Part shown: positions 24,047-33,259 of the stretch, in pieces
Numbering within the stretch: position 1 is the stretch's first letter
How the letters are laid out: each line of letters begins with the position of its first letter
Assembly: GCF_030063185.1 (NCBI RefSeq)
Contig: NZ_JASISP010000010.1
Location: 1 to 64,000, forward strand
DNA: 64,000 bases
From: Arthrobacter sp. H35-D1
Lineage (GTDB): Bacteria > Actinomycetota > Actinomycetes > Actinomycetales > Micrococcaceae
Reading direction: 5' to 3'
Position numbers and translations under genes: made by a program
Notes under the pieces: model-generated
The model's database searches: none
What the model was told of the DNA's origin: nothing
Seen by the model: only the letters and a program-made list of their open reading frames with translations

Positions 24047-26608
24047 CTAGCTGGCGAGCAACCGGTCCGCGGCCTGCGCCGCCAAGGCGCGCACCACGCC
24101 GTCGCGGGATTCAACGAGCAGGCGGCGCAAGGCGGGGAACTTCCCGTCGAGCGTCGTCAAGAACGCGTCGGTGGCCTCCACGGTGGCCTGCGAAACCAAC
24201 TGCGAAGGGTAGAGCCCGGTGATGAAGGTGGAACTGGTCTCGTACGACTTTTCCTCCCACACCCGCAGGATCGAAGCGAAGTACTTCTCCACGTACGGTT
24301 CCAGCAACGCGGTGTCCCACACCTTGCCAAAGCCGTCGATCGCCGCCCGCTGCACAGCATTGGCTCCGTCGCCGCGTACGACGACGGCCTCCCACGTTTC
24401 AGCCTTGGCCTCCGCCGTGGGGATGGCGGCATGAGCCGAGGCGGCAGCAAGCTGTCCGGTCTGGGTGTTGTCCAGTGCCAGGGCCGCGTCAATGGCGGCG
24501 CCATCTGCCCGTCCGCCGGTTGCCAGGGACGCCAGCAGTTCCCAGCGCATGTCGGTGTCCACGGACAACGAATCAAGGACCACGGTGCCGTCCAACACCG
24601 CCTGCACAGCATTAAGCTGGGCTGGGCTTTGGGCGTGTGCGGCAAAGGCCTTGGTGAATTGCAGCTGCGCATCCGATCCTGCAGCGGCGGACTGCGCCAG
24701 CTCCCACAGGGAATCGGCGGCGGCAACGGCCGTGGCCTTTTGGTGTTCGCTGGCCACATAGAAGTGCAGGGCCGTGGTGAGCTGGCGCAGCAGCACCATG
24801 ATCACGGTTGAATCCGTTTCGTGGCCGATGGTTTCCAGCACAAAGTCCACGTACTCGCGGGCGGGAGTTTCGCCGTCGCGCATGGCATCCCAGATCGAGG
24901 CTGAAGCAATGGTGCGCGGCAGCGATTCCCTGAAGTCCTGCACATGGGCCTTGGCGGTGGCCAGCGAGACGTCGTCGAGGCGGATCTTGGCGTAAGCGAG
25001 ATCGTCGTCATTGAGCAGGACGAGGGCCGGGCGCACCAGACCGACCAGCTCCGGAACTTCGGTCTCGGGGCCGCGCACGTCGAGCTCCACCCGGTGAGTG
25101 CGGACCAACTTGCCGGCATCGTCGCCGTCGGTGGCCAGATTGTAGAAGCCCACAGCCATCCGGTGCGGACGCAGAACGGGGTGCTCGGCCACGGCGGACT
25201 GGAGGATCGAGAATGAGGTGATGGCGCCGTCGTCCGCCACGTCAATGGCGGGCTTGAGCGTGTTCACGCCGGCCGTCTCCAGCCACTTCTCCGTCCAGGC
25301 GGACAGGTCGCGGCCGCTGGCAGCTTCCAGCTCCACCATGAGGTCGGGCAATTCGGTGTTGGACCAGGCGTGCTTGGCGAAGTAGGCGCGTACGCCGGCC
25401 ATGAACTCCTCCTGGCCCACCCAGGCCACAAGCTGGCGCAGCACGGAGGCACCCTTGGCATACGTGATGCCGTCAAAGTTCACGAGCACGTCCTCGAGAT
25501 CGTTGATCTCAGCCTTGATCGGGTGCGTGGAGGGCAGCTGGTCCTGGCGGTAGGCCCAGCTCTTTTCCAGCGAGGAGAACGTGGTCCAGGAGTCCACGTA
25601 CTTCGTGTTTTCGGCGGCGGCGAGGGTGGACATGAACTCGGCGAACGACTCGTTCAGCCACAGGTCGTTCCACCAGCGCATGGTCACCAGGTCGCCGAAC
25701 CACATGTGGGCGAGCTCGTGCAAGATGGTGATGGCGCGGCGTTCCACCATGGCGTCGGTGACCTTGGAGCGGAACACGTAGCTCTCCAGGAACGTCACGG
25801 CCCCGGCGTTTTCCATGGCGCCGGCGTTGAACTCGGGCACAAAGAGCTGGTCATACTTCGGGAACGGGTACGGGGTGCCGAACTGCTTCTCAAAGAACTC
25901 GAAGCCCTGCCGGGTCAGCTCGAACACGTTCTCCGCATCAAGGTATTCCATGAGCGACTTCCGGGCGAACACAGCCAGCGGCACCGTGCGACTGTCCGAA
26001 CTTGTCAGCTCGCTGCGCACACAGCCGTACGGCCCGGCGATCAGCGCGGTGATGTAGCTGGAGATCTTCAGCGTCGGCTCAAAGTGCCACGTTGACTTGC
26101 CCGCACCGGCGGCAACCGGCTCTGGCGTGGGGGAGTTGGAAATGACTTCCCAGTGATCCGGCGCCGTGACGTGGAAAGCGAATTCGGCCTTCTGGTCCGG
26201 CTGTTCAAAGACGGGGAACATGCGGCGGGAGTCCGGCACTTCAAACTGGCTGTACAGATACGCTTCGCCGTCCACGGGGTCCACGAAGCGGTGCAGGCCC
26301 TCGCCGGTGTTCATGAAGAACGCGTCGGCCTTGATGGTGAGCACGTTCTCCGCGGCCAGGCGGGGCAGGGAGATGCGAACGCCGTCGGACACTTCCTTCG
26401 GGTCAAGTTCCTCGCCGTTGAGGGTGACTTGGTGGACGTGGGCCGTCACGGCATCAATGAACGACGACGCCCCCTCCTTGCCGCTGAACCGCACGGTGGT
26501 GGTGGTGGCGAACGTGGTCTCCGAGGTGGTCAGGTCAAGGGCCACGTCATAGCTGGAAACCGTCAAGGTGGCCGATCGCTCAATGGCTTCGGCGCGGGTC
26601 AAATTCAT
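24047..26608 (-). CDS. pepN: Aminopeptidase N (M1 metallopeptidase)
   Basis: The 853-residue enzyme removes N-terminal residues from peptides in the cytosol. Visible are the exopeptidase motif NAGAMENAG (about 264), zinc ligands in ILHELAHMWFGD (about 294) and NESFAEF, and the ERAP1-like C-terminal helical domain (about 530-850). Length matches actinobacterial PepN. ATG at 26,608 is chosen because family similarity begins at MNLTRAEAIERS; the frame stays open to 27,022 but that part is a GC-rich artefact. It stands alone and ends in a strong terminator. Confidence 0.93.
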   Translation of the reverse strand: MNLTRAEAIERSATLTVSSYDVALDLTTSETTFATTTTVRFSGKEGASSFIDAVTAHVHQVTLNGEELDPKEVSDGVRISLPRLAAENVLTIKADAFFMNTGEGLHRFVDPVDGEAYLYSQFEVPDSRRMFPVFEQPDQKAEFAFHVTAPDHWEVISNSPTPEPVAAGAGKSTWHFEPTLKISSYITALIAGPYGCVRSELTSSDSRTVPLAVFARKSLMEYLDAENVFELTRQGFEFFEKQFGTPYPFPKYDQLFVPEFNAGAMENAGAVTFLESYVFRSKVTDAMVERRAITILHELAHMWFGDLVTMRWWNDLWLNESFAEFMSTLAAAENTKYVDSWTTFSSLEKSWAYRQDQLPSTHPIKAEINDLEDVLVNFDGITYAKGASVLRQLVAWVGQEEFMAGVRAYFAKHAWSNTELPDLMVELEAASGRDLSAWTEKWLETAGVNTLKPAIDVADDGAITSFSILQSAVAEHPVLRPHRMAVGFYNLATDGDDAGKLVRTHRVELDVRGPETEVPELVGLVRPALVLLNDDDLAYAKIRLDDVSLATAKAHVQDFRESLPRTIASASIWDAMRDGETPAREYVDFVLETIGHETDSTVIMVLLRQLTTALHFYVASEHQKATAVAAADSLWELAQSAAAGSDAQLQFTKAFAAHAQSPAQLNAVQAVLDGTVVLDSLSVDTDMRWELLASLATGGRADGAAIDAALALDNTQTGQLAAASAHAAIPTAEAKAETWEAVVVRGDGANAVQRAAIDGFGKVWDTALLEPYVEKYFASILRVWEEKSYETSSTFITGLYPSQLVSQATVEATDAFLTTLDGKFPALRRLLVESRDGVVRALAAQAADRLLAS

Positions 26609-27114
26609 ACCAGGCAAGGTGTGCTGCCTTCCGTTCAAGGGCGGGTGGAAAGGCCGGACGAAATCGCTTTCGGCGCTTCGGCGGCGGTTGAGACGATTCT
26701 GCCACTGTAGCGCGCGACCGCCGGAGCGGTAAGGGGCCGTGTTCTCTGCGGGCCAAAGTGCTTTTCTGCCCGAGACCGCCCCTGGGACGCCAAACCGCAC
26801 CTTGCCCGCATCCCGTTCCTCCGAAACCGCGCCTTGCCCGCACCTGCGAGGGGTATCCACCGTGCTGTGTCCGCGTCTGGGGCGCTTCCCCGCGCCTTCG
26901 CCGCGAACCCGCTGATGCCCCGCAGCGGTTTTGCGGGCCAAGCGCGGGCACGCGGGCCGGACGCTGTTTCGCGGAGGGTTCGCAGTGGGGTCGCAGCGAA
27001 TCGCAGCGGGTAGGGGCGGCACGTGGCGGCTAAGCGGGGGAAAGCGGCAACCCAGGGCAAGTCAGGGCAAATCAGGGCAAAGAATTACGGCAACTCAGGG
27101 CAAATTGCGGCAAC
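26609..27114. repeat. Spacer with short direct repeats
   Basis: No gene is supported between the pepN start and the next gene. Two copies of a CCGC-CCTTGCCCGCA unit lie near 26,798 and 26,830. CAGGGCAA recurs at 27,053, 27,063, 27,073 and 27,096, three of them exactly 10 bp apart, i.e. on the same face of the helix. They could be protein-binding sites or slippage products. Promoters of both divergent genes must lie in this stretch. Confidence 0.5.
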
Positions 27115-28350
27115 TTGGGACGAAAGTTGTGCCCCGCAGAGTGCTGGTGCAGCATTAGTGAAGAAGTGCAAGAATTCGCGTCCGTGGACGGACTGGTGAT
27201 CGTGGGGAAGTGGGAATTCGTGGGGGAGCAAGTGCACGGTGCCAAGGATCGTGGTGCAGAAGGCCGCAGCGCCAAGGACCGCAGCGGCCAGAGCCGAGGC
27301 GGTGAAGCCCGCGGCGCAGAAGGCCGCAGTGCAGAGGGCGAAGCAAGCTACAACCGGCGATGGGTAATGGGACTCGTTGTGGGGCCGCTCTTGCTGGGCG
27401 CCTTGGCGGCTGCCTGGATATTCAGCGTCGCCGACAGGCTGCCCACCGAACTGGCATCGCACTGGAACAGCAAAAATGAGGTTGACGGGTACATGTCGGT
27501 CACCGGGACGGCGTTGATGGCGTTTCTGTTCGGCGGCGGCCTCGGTGCGCTTATGGCCCCTCTGGCACCCATGCTGCGGGCGCAGTCGGTGCTCTTTGCC
27601 CGCATTGGTGTAGGTTTCGGCCTGGCGTTCGGGGTTGCCATGACGGCACTGGCCGTTGCCGTGGTTGCCGGCCAGCTGGACCTTGCAGACGTCTCGCACG
27701 CGGAAATTTCCGGACCCGTCATGGCAGTCGGAATCGCTGCAGCATTTGTCGTTGGCTGTGTCGCGACCTGGCTGTACCGCCCCGGCGAGGTTGACAGGAC
27801 CCAGAGCAGCGAGGCCGCCGCAACGAACGCAGCGGCTGGCCAGGACCACACGGATCTTGGCCGCCAAGGAAGGGAAAGAGCATCCCGGGGCGAGACCCTG
27901 CACCTCCGCGTATCCATGGGCGCCTGGAAATGGTGCCTGAGCCTGGGCGTTGGTCTCATTGTCGCCGTCAGCACGTACTTCATTTTCCCGGGCCTCGCTT
28001 TGCTGGGTGTGGTGGTAGTCGGATTCATCTGGGTATTTTGCCAGGGAACGGCCGTGATCGGCCCCGACGGGGTCAAGGTGCTTGCCTCGGGCTTCTGGAA
28101 GGTTATGCCGCTGAACTGGCAGGAAATCAACAGTGCAGAGGTCCAGGAAATCAAGGCCATGGACTACGGCGGCTGGGGTTATAGGATGGGCGGCGGCAGC
28201 GTCGGCTTCATCATGGGCAACGGGCCGGCCCTGGTCATGAAGGGAGGATTCCACGAAACGTGGGTCATCTCCATGCCGAACCTTGAACTGGCCGGGGAAG
28301 CGGCCGCCCTGGTCAACGCCTATATTCATGCTGAAAAAATGAAAAGCTAG
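27115..28350 (+). CDS. DUF1648-type multi-pass membrane protein
   Basis: The frame encodes up to 411 residues with about six membrane helices. The first helix is followed by LPTELASHWNSKNEVDGYMS, the DUF1648 signature also found in SdpI-like immunity proteins. After helix four a charged loop, two more helices and a cytosolic beta domain with AMDYGGWGYRMGGGSVGF follow. The N-terminal 80 residues are a run of Gly/Ala/Arg/Glu repeats (GAEGRSAKDRS-like) and the start is uncertain; TTG 27,115 and several GTGs to 27,223 are possible. The last domain recurs in the next protein, five bases downstream. Confidence 0.7.
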   Translation: MGRKLCPAECWCSISEEVQEFASVDGLVIVGKWEFVGEQVHGAKDRGAEGRSAKDRSGQSRGGEARGAEGRSAEGEASYNRRWVMGLVVGPLLLGALAAAWIFSVADRLPTELASHWNSKNEVDGYMSVTGTALMAFLFGGGLGALMAPLAPMLRAQSVLFARIGVGFGLAFGVAMTALAVAVVAGQLDLADVSHAEISGPVMAVGIAAAFVVGCVATWLYRPGEVDRTQSSEAAATNAAAGQDHTDLGRQGRERASRGETLHLRVSMGAWKWCLSLGVGLIVAVSTYFIFPGLALLGVVVVGFIWVFCQGTAVIGPDGVKVLASGFWKVMPLNWQEINSAEVQEIKAMDYGGWGYRMGGGSVGFIMGNGPALVMKGGFHETWVISMPNLELAGEAAALVNAYIHAEKMKS

Positions 28351-28354
28351 GGCC

Positions 28355-29350
28355 ATGACATTCGACGGCAGCCACGATTCCACCGACGATCGGCCCGTCG
28401 ACGCCCGGGCACTGCGTTTCGCCCTCATTTTCCCGGTCCTGCTGGCCGCAGCTCTTTTCCTGGGTGGCTTCCTGATCAGGGCCCAGCTGCCCGACGGCGT
28501 GATGCTCCCGACAGGCGGTGAGCCGATCCCCGTTCCGTGGTTCTTGGGCCTTGGTGCCGCCGTGATTTTGGTGCTTGGCGCAGGCGTGGGCAGCCAAGGA
28601 GCGCGAACATCGCTGCCACCGCTGCGGCGGAGGATCCTCTTGGGACTCGGCATGACCCTGCAATTGGCAGCCTTCACGTTCTTTGTGGCAGCGCTGCTGG
28701 GCCAAGGTGCGCCCGGCGGGCTGCCGGAAACGCCCGTTGACGGTTTCGTCCTGCTCATGGGCTGCGGGTTGGCCATGGCCATGGGGGTGGTGCTGGCCAT
28801 GACGTTCAAGCCGGCGGAACAGTGGAGCGCCACCGATGACAAGGTGCTGGCCCAGCTGTTGGATGCGGAAGCGGACCCCACCGCCAGCAACGACATGATG
28901 GCCTACTTCGTGCACCCGAGAGGCTCCGTGACCATCATGATCCTGCTCGCTGCCATCTTGCCCGGGGCCATGTTGAGTGTGGTTTCACCGTGGATATTGC
29001 TGGGTGCGGTGGTACTGGCCCTGCTGGTGATTTCCACGCTCACGGCGACTGTCCAGGTGGATAGGCACCAGCTCAGCGTGAAACTGCTCGGGCTTCTCCC
29101 TGTGCTCGTCGTCCCCTGCGAGGGGGTGGACGCGGCAGTGTCCCTGGACATCAGTGCCAAGGACTACGGCGGCTGGGGCTTGCGCAAGCACAGCGGTTCC
29201 GCCACCTTTTTGACGCACTCGGGCGCCGCCGTCGTGCTTCGACAAAACAACGGCGGAAAGGTGGTGGTCAGTGCACCCGACCTTGACATTGCCGACGACC
29301 TGTCCGCGATCTTGAACCGTCGGGCCGGAAAGTCGCCCGACAAGCACTGA
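28355..29350 (+). CDS. Membrane protein paralogous to its upstream neighbour
   Basis: The 331-residue protein has about six membrane helices and a C-terminal domain with SAKDYGGWGLRKHSGSATF, closely matching the DYGGWG segment of the preceding protein, then a similar terminal VVSAPDLDIADDLSAILN. It lacks a clear DUF1648 SHWN motif but has the same helix plan, so the pair may come from duplication. They are five bases apart and form an operon. Function unknown; a pair of interacting subunits is plausible. Confidence 0.7.
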   Translation: MTFDGSHDSTDDRPVDARALRFALIFPVLLAAALFLGGFLIRAQLPDGVMLPTGGEPIPVPWFLGLGAAVILVLGAGVGSQGARTSLPPLRRRILLGLGMTLQLAAFTFFVAALLGQGAPGGLPETPVDGFVLLMGCGLAMAMGVVLAMTFKPAEQWSATDDKVLAQLLDAEADPTASNDMMAYFVHPRGSVTIMILLAAILPGAMLSVVSPWILLGAVVLALLVISTLTATVQVDRHQLSVKLLGLLPVLVVPCEGVDAAVSLDISAKDYGGWGLRKHSGSATFLTHSGAAVVLRQNNGGKVVVSAPDLDIADDLSAILNRRAGKSPDKH

Positions 29351-29435
29351 GGCCACCAACGCAGCGGCCGCAGCACGTGGCTGGCATGGGTAGGCTTGGA
29401 GCAGAAATAATCACCTCCACCACTAAGGACCCCTC

Positions 29436-29909
29436 ATGCGCGTTCACATCGCAACCGACCATGCCGGCATGGAGCTCAGCGCCCACCTCATCACCGCCCT
29501 GGCCGCCAAAGGCTACGAGATGGTGGACCACGGGCCCCAGGCCTACGACGCCGAGGACGACTACCCCTCCTTCTGCATCAACGCAGCCTTGGCAGTGGTG
29601 GCAGACCAGGCGGCCGGAGTGGATGCGTTGGGGATCGTGCTGGGCGGTTCAGGCAATGGAGAGCAGATCGCGGCCAACAAGGTCAAGGGTGCACGCGCGG
29701 CCTTGGCCTGGAACCTGTCCACCGCGAAGCTTGCCCGCGAGCACAACGACGCCAATTTGGTGGCCGTGGGCGGCCGCCAGCACAGCGTCGAGGAAGCCAC
29801 CGAGATCATCGAGGCGTTCCTCGCGGAGCCCTTCAGCGATGCCGAACGCCACGTCCGCCGGATCGGGAAGATCGCCACGTACGAGGCCACCGGCGAAGTC
29901 GACGGGTAA
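29436..29909 (+). CDS. rpiB: Ribose-5-phosphate isomerase B
   Basis: The 157-residue enzyme interconverts ribose 5-phosphate and ribulose 5-phosphate in the pentose phosphate pathway. RpiB hallmarks are ATDHAGMELS (phosphate-binding), the loop GIVLGGSGNGEQIAANKVKGARA with the Ser/Gly strip of actinobacterial enzymes (Ser in place of the Cys of E. coli RpiB), and NDANLVAVGGRQ. Length is normal. The next start is only three bases after its stop, so it shares a transcript with the DNA glycosylase. Confidence 0.93.
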   Translation: MRVHIATDHAGMELSAHLITALAAKGYEMVDHGPQAYDAEDDYPSFCINAALAVVADQAAGVDALGIVLGGSGNGEQIAANKVKGARAALAWNLSTAKLAREHNDANLVAVGGRQHSVEEATEIIEAFLAEPFSDAERHVRRIGKIATYEATGEVDG

Positions 29910-29912
29910 CTG

Positions 29913-31064
29913 ATGCCTGAGGGCCATTCCGTCCACCGACTGGCGCGGCAGTTCAATGACGTCTTTGGCGGGGCCGCGCTGACGGTGTCCAGCCCGCAGG
30001 GGAAATTCACTGCCGGCGCGGCCCGCATTGACGGCCACGTCCTGGAACGGGCCGAGGCCCATGGCAAGCAAATGTTCCTGTCCTTCTCCCACGATCTCGT
30101 GATGCGCGTCCACCTGGGCCTCTACGGTGCCTGGGACTTTGGCGGCGACTCCACCTTTTCCGGTGCCTCCAGCATCGGGGCGCCGCGGCGCATCGGCGAG
30201 CAGGAAGTTGGTGGCGACTCCGTTGCTCCTGGAAGTGGGTGGGGCCACGCGTCCGAGGGCCCCGCTGCGAGCTTGCGAGCTGGGGGAGGAAGTGGGTGGG
30301 GCCACGCGTCCGAGGGCCCCGCTGCGAGCTTGCGAGCTGGGGGAGGACGTGGGGAGTACGCAGGCCCGCCGGAACCCAAGGGAGCCGTCCGCGTGCGGCT
30401 TGTCTCCGACCACGGCTGGGCCGACCTGCGGGGACCCACGGCGTGCGAAGTTCTCACGCCCGCTGAAGCCGCGGCCGTGCGCAAGAAGTTGGGGCCTGAC
30501 CCGCTGCACAACTTCCCCGGCGACGCGGAAGAGTTTGCGCGCCGGATTCGAAAGAGCACCACCACCATTGCGCTGCAATTGATGAAGCAGGACGTCCTGG
30601 CTGGCGTCGGCAATGTGTACAGGGCTGAGGTCCTGTTCCGGCTGGGCCTGGACCCCATGCTTGCCGGCACAAGCCTGCAGGCAGAGGAGGCCATGGCGCT
30701 CTGGGTGGACATCACACGCATCATGGCCGACGGCGTCCGCGACGGGCGCATCATCACCACCGAAGTGGCGGACAGGCCCTCGGGCATCGGCGTTGGACCC
30801 GGTCTCGCGGCACAGTGGCGGGACGGCGGGGGCAGGCGGGCCGGCGGCGGGCAGGACGGAGGGCACGACGGCGGGCAGGACGACGGCGGCAGCCAGGGGA
30901 CGGCGTCGAGCCTCAACACCGTGAACAAGGACGTTCCGGTTGAAGACGCCCATTATGTGTACAAGCGAGAAGGCCTGCCCTGCCGTCATTGTGGCACCGA
31001 GATTGCCATGAAGGGCTTGGGTGGGCGGAAACTGTACTGGTGCCCGAACTGCCAAGGCGGCTAG
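29913..31064 (+). CDS. Nei-type Fpg/endonuclease VIII DNA glycosylase with internal repeat
   Basis: The protein removes oxidised bases and cuts abasic sites. It begins with the catalytic MPEGHS (Pro-2, Glu-3), has the H2TH segment (KKLGPDPLHNF... DVLAGVGNVYRAEVLF) and a C-terminal zinc finger CRHCGTEI...YWCPNCQ. At 383 residues it is about 100 longer than usual. Extra sequence lies in two places: residues 107-144, two exact 19-residue copies in the linker of the N-terminal beta domain, and a Gly/Asp/Gln-rich stretch at about 307-330. All key residues stay intact. The downstream hairpin probably ends the rpiB-nei transcript. Confidence 0.9.
   Translation: MPEGHSVHRLARQFNDVFGGAALTVSSPQGKFTAGAARIDGHVLERAEAHGKQMFLSFSHDLVMRVHLGLYGAWDFGGDSTFSGASSIGAPRRIGEQEVGGDSVAPGSGWGHASEGPAASLRAGGGSGWGHASEGPAASLRAGGGRGEYAGPPEPKGAVRVRLVSDHGWADLRGPTACEVLTPAEAAAVRKKLGPDPLHNFPGDAEEFARRIRKSTTTIALQLMKQDVLAGVGNVYRAEVLFRLGLDPMLAGTSLQAEEAMALWVDITRIMADGVRDGRIITTEVADRPSGIGVGPGLAAQWRDGGGRRAGGGQDGGHDGGQDDGGSQGTASSLNTVNKDVPVEDAHYVYKREGLPCRHCGTEIAMKGLGGRKLYWCPNCQGG
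30231..30344 (+). repeat. 57-bp tandem duplication inside the nei-type gene
   Basis: Two adjacent copies, 30,231-30,287 and 30,288-30,344, are identical apart from the last few bases. The unit holds the near-palindrome GCGAGCTTGCGAGC. The length is 19 codons, so the frame is kept (GSGWGHASEGPAASLRAGG twice). It may derive from a dispersed intergenic element. Confidence 0.9.
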
Positions 31065-31076
31065 CGCACAAAAATG

Positions 31077-31133
31077 CCGCCGTTTGACGCAAATGCCACA
31101 CTTCAAACCCTGGCATTTGCGTCAAACCTCGGC
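31077..31133. terminator. Hairpin after the nei-type gene
   Basis: A perfect 17-base stem GTTTGACGCAAATGCCA / TGGCATTTGCGTCAAAC with a 12-base loop, flanked by a further CCGCC/GGCGG pair. No T run follows on the plus strand, so it may be a factor-dependent terminator. Confidence 0.55.
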
Positions 31134-31222
31134 GGAAACCAAACCCGGGGCAACACGATTTGCGGCACGGGCAAAGTCGTTGATAGTGTTACGGAGTTGT
31201 TCGGCAGAAAGTCGAAACATCC

Positions 31223-31293
31223 GGGGGCGTAGCTTAATGGTAAAGCCTCAGTTTTCCAAACTGATGACGCGGGTTCGATTCCCGTCGCCCCCT
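31223..31293 (+). tRNA. tRNA-Gly(UCC)
   Basis: A 71-base cloverleaf: acceptor GGGGGCG / CGCCCCC, short D arm AGCTTAATGGTAAAGC, anticodon loop TTTCCAA with TCC, T arm GCGGGTTCGATTCCCGT and discriminator T. CCA is not encoded as such. Confidence 0.95.
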
Positions 31294-31433
31294 CCCAACA
31301 AGGATTCCTCGGTCAAGTGGCTGGGGAATTGTTGTTTCCCGGCAAGTCGCCCGCGCCACACCCCAAATGGCGTGTTCATAAAGGGCGATTGTGCATCCGG
31401 GAACATTTGCCCGTAGACTGTTCCGGGCAACTA

Positions 31434-31506
31434 CGGGGCGTAGCGTAGTGGCTAGCGCGCCTGCTTTGGGAGCAGGAAATCGCAGGTTCGAGTCCTGTCG
31501 CCCCGA
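31434..31506 (+). tRNA. tRNA-Pro(UGG)
   Basis: A 73-base cloverleaf: acceptor CGGGGCG / CGCCCCG, D arm AGCGTAGTGGCTAGCGC, anticodon arm CCTGCTTTGGGAGCAGG with TGG, T arm GCAGGTTCGAGTCCTGT and discriminator A. It lies 140 bases after tRNA-Gly and just before tig. Confidence 0.95.
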
Positions 31507-31595
31507 CTTCAGCATTATCCGGATCACGTTTGGTCAGTGACTGCCCATGTGCTGGGCCCAGATATCCATCTAGAGACCATCAGGAGTACCACGCT

Positions 31596-32972
31596 GTGAA
31601 GAGCGCTGTCGAAAACCTCACACCCACTCGGGTCAAGCTCGATGTTGAGGTTTCCTTTGATGAATTGAAGCCCAGCATTGCCGAGGCATACAAGACAATT
31701 GCCACACAGGTTCAGGTGCCTGGCTTCCGCAAGGGCAAGGTCCCCAACCAGCTGATCGACCAGCGCGTTGGCCGCGGCCACGTTCTGGAGACGGCCATCA
31801 ACTCCGGCCTCAACGGCTGGTACCAGGAAGCTGTCATCGAGAACAAGCTCACCCCGTTGAGCCGTCCCGAGGTTGAAATCACCGAGGTTCCCGATCCTTC
31901 CGGCACCGACGGCATCGTGAAGTTCCATGTTGAATTGGACATCCGTCCCGAGATCGAGCTGCCCGACTACGAAGGCATCGAAGTTGAGGTCGCCGCACTC
32001 GAGGCCTCCGAGGAGGACACCGAGACGGCACTTGACGAACTGCGCGGCCGCTTCGGCACGCTGAAGGTTGAAGACCGCCCGGCTGCCGATGGCGACTTCC
32101 TCACCATCAACATCGACGCCAAGATCGGCGACGCCGAAGTTGACTCGGCTTCCGACCTGTCCTACCAGATCGGTGCAGGCAACATGCTTGACGGCCTGGA
32201 CGAGGCTGCAACCGGCCTGTCCGCCGGCGAAGAAGCCATCTTCAACACCAAGCTCGCCGGTGGCGAGCACGCTGGCGAAGACGCCCAGGTCACCGTGAAG
32301 GTCACCTCCGTGAAGGTCCGCGAACTGCCCGAGGCAAACGACGACTTCGCCCAGCTGGCTTCCGAGTTCGACACCATTGGGGAACTGAAGGAAGACCTGG
32401 CCAAGCAGGCTGCGGAGTCCAAGACCGTTGAGCAGGGCGTCGAAGCCCGCGACAAGGTTCTCGAGAAGCTCGTTGGCCTCGTTGAGGTTCCCGTTCCGGA
32501 TTCCGTCGTTGCGGAACAGATGGAGCAGCACTTCAAGCCGGAGAACGCCCACGGCCCCGAAGAGCACGACACCGAAGAGCACCGCGCCGAGGTCAAGGAC
32601 AACACCGAGAAGGCGTTCCGCAACGAGATCATCCTCGATGCCATCGCCGAGAAGGAAGAGATCGGAGTCAGCCAGGCTGAACTGATCGACTACATTGTTT
32701 CCTCCGCCAGCCAGTACGGCATGGACCCGAACCAGTTCGCACAGATGCTGGATTCCTCGGGCCAGGTCAACATGATCGTTGGCGAAGTTCGCCGTCGCAA
32801 GGCGCTGGCTGCTGTTTTGGCCAAGGCCACCGTGAAGGATTCCGAAGGCGCAGACGTCGACCTGACCGACTTCGTCTCAGTTGCTTCGGAAGAAGAAGAC
32901 GAAGAAGTTGCCGGCGAGGACGAGGTCATCGAGCCTTCAGCCGTTGTCGATCCGGGCGAAGTGCGTATCTAA
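31596..32972 (+). CDS. tig: Trigger factor, ribosome-bound chaperone and prolyl isomerase
   Basis: The 458-residue protein binds nascent chains at the ribosomal exit. The N-terminal domain has the ribosome signature PGFRKGKVP (about 38-46), the central FKBP-type prolyl isomerase domain spans about 155-245, and the C-terminal helical arms follow. The tail is Glu/Asp-rich ([12 protein letters not shown]). GTG at 31,596 is chosen with CAGGAG nine bases upstream. It precedes clpP1P2-clpX as in many bacteria but is separated from them by a strong terminator, so it is its own unit. Confidence 0.96.
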   Translation: MKSAVENLTPTRVKLDVEVSFDELKPSIAEAYKTIATQVQVPGFRKGKVPNQLIDQRVGRGHVLETAINSGLNGWYQEAVIENKLTPLSRPEVEITEVPDPSGTDGIVKFHVELDIRPEIELPDYEGIEVEVAALEASEEDTETALDELRGRFGTLKVEDRPAADGDFLTINIDAKIGDAEVDSASDLSYQIGAGNMLDGLDEAATGLSAGEEAIFNTKLAGGEHAGEDAQVTVKVTSVKVRELPEANDDFAQLASEFDTIGELKEDLAKQAAESKTVEQGVEARDKVLEKLVGLVEVPVPDSVVAEQMEQHFKPENAHGPEEHDTEEHRAEVKDNTEKAFRNEIILDAIAEKEEIGVSQAELIDYIVSSASQYGMDPNQFAQMLDSSGQVNMIVGEVRRRKALAAVLAKATVKDSEGADVDLTDFVSVASEEEDEEVAGEDEVIEPSAVVDPGEVRI

Positions 32973-33001
32973 GGCACACCTTTCCAAGGGTCGTTAGAAC
33001 C

Positions 33002-33050
33002 AAAAGCCGTTGCCGGTTCCTTGCACAAGGAGCCGGCAACGGCTTTTTGT
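33002..33050 (+). terminator. Terminator after tig
   Basis: A long stem AAAGCCGTTGCCGG(T)TCCTT / AAGGAGCCGGCAACGGCTTT with a four-base loop, ending in CTTTTTG, lies 30 bases past the tig stop. Confidence 0.95.
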
Positions 33051-33128
33051 GTGCCGGTCCGTCCACGTCCCCGCGTGCCACGCGGGGAGCGTTTTATTCC
33101 CACGCACACGGGGTCTTCGAGGATCGTG

Positions 33129-33142
33129 CGCCTACAGCGAAC
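33129..33142. promoter_or_regulatory. ClgR-like operator before clpP1
   Basis: The sequence reads GTTCGCTGTAGGCG on the minus strand, matching the GTTCGC-N5-GCG consensus for ClgR sites known upstream of clpP1P2 in Streptomyces and Corynebacterium. It lies about 118 bases before the clpP1 start, close to where the promoter should be. The regulator gene is not in this window. Confidence 0.7.
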
Positions 33143-33259
33143 AGTGTACGGATGGGCCCCAAAGCACCACCGAAAAGGGCTACTGTCCAAGTAGTGAACA
33201 TTAGTGATGGGCACGTTGGGCTCGCCCGGCGGCCCACACGAAGGAGAGGTAAACCCACC

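Noticed and set aside
27085-28896. Minus-strand frame of 603 codons
   Set aside because: Mirror frame of two membrane protein genes whose helices and motifs are clear on the plus strand.
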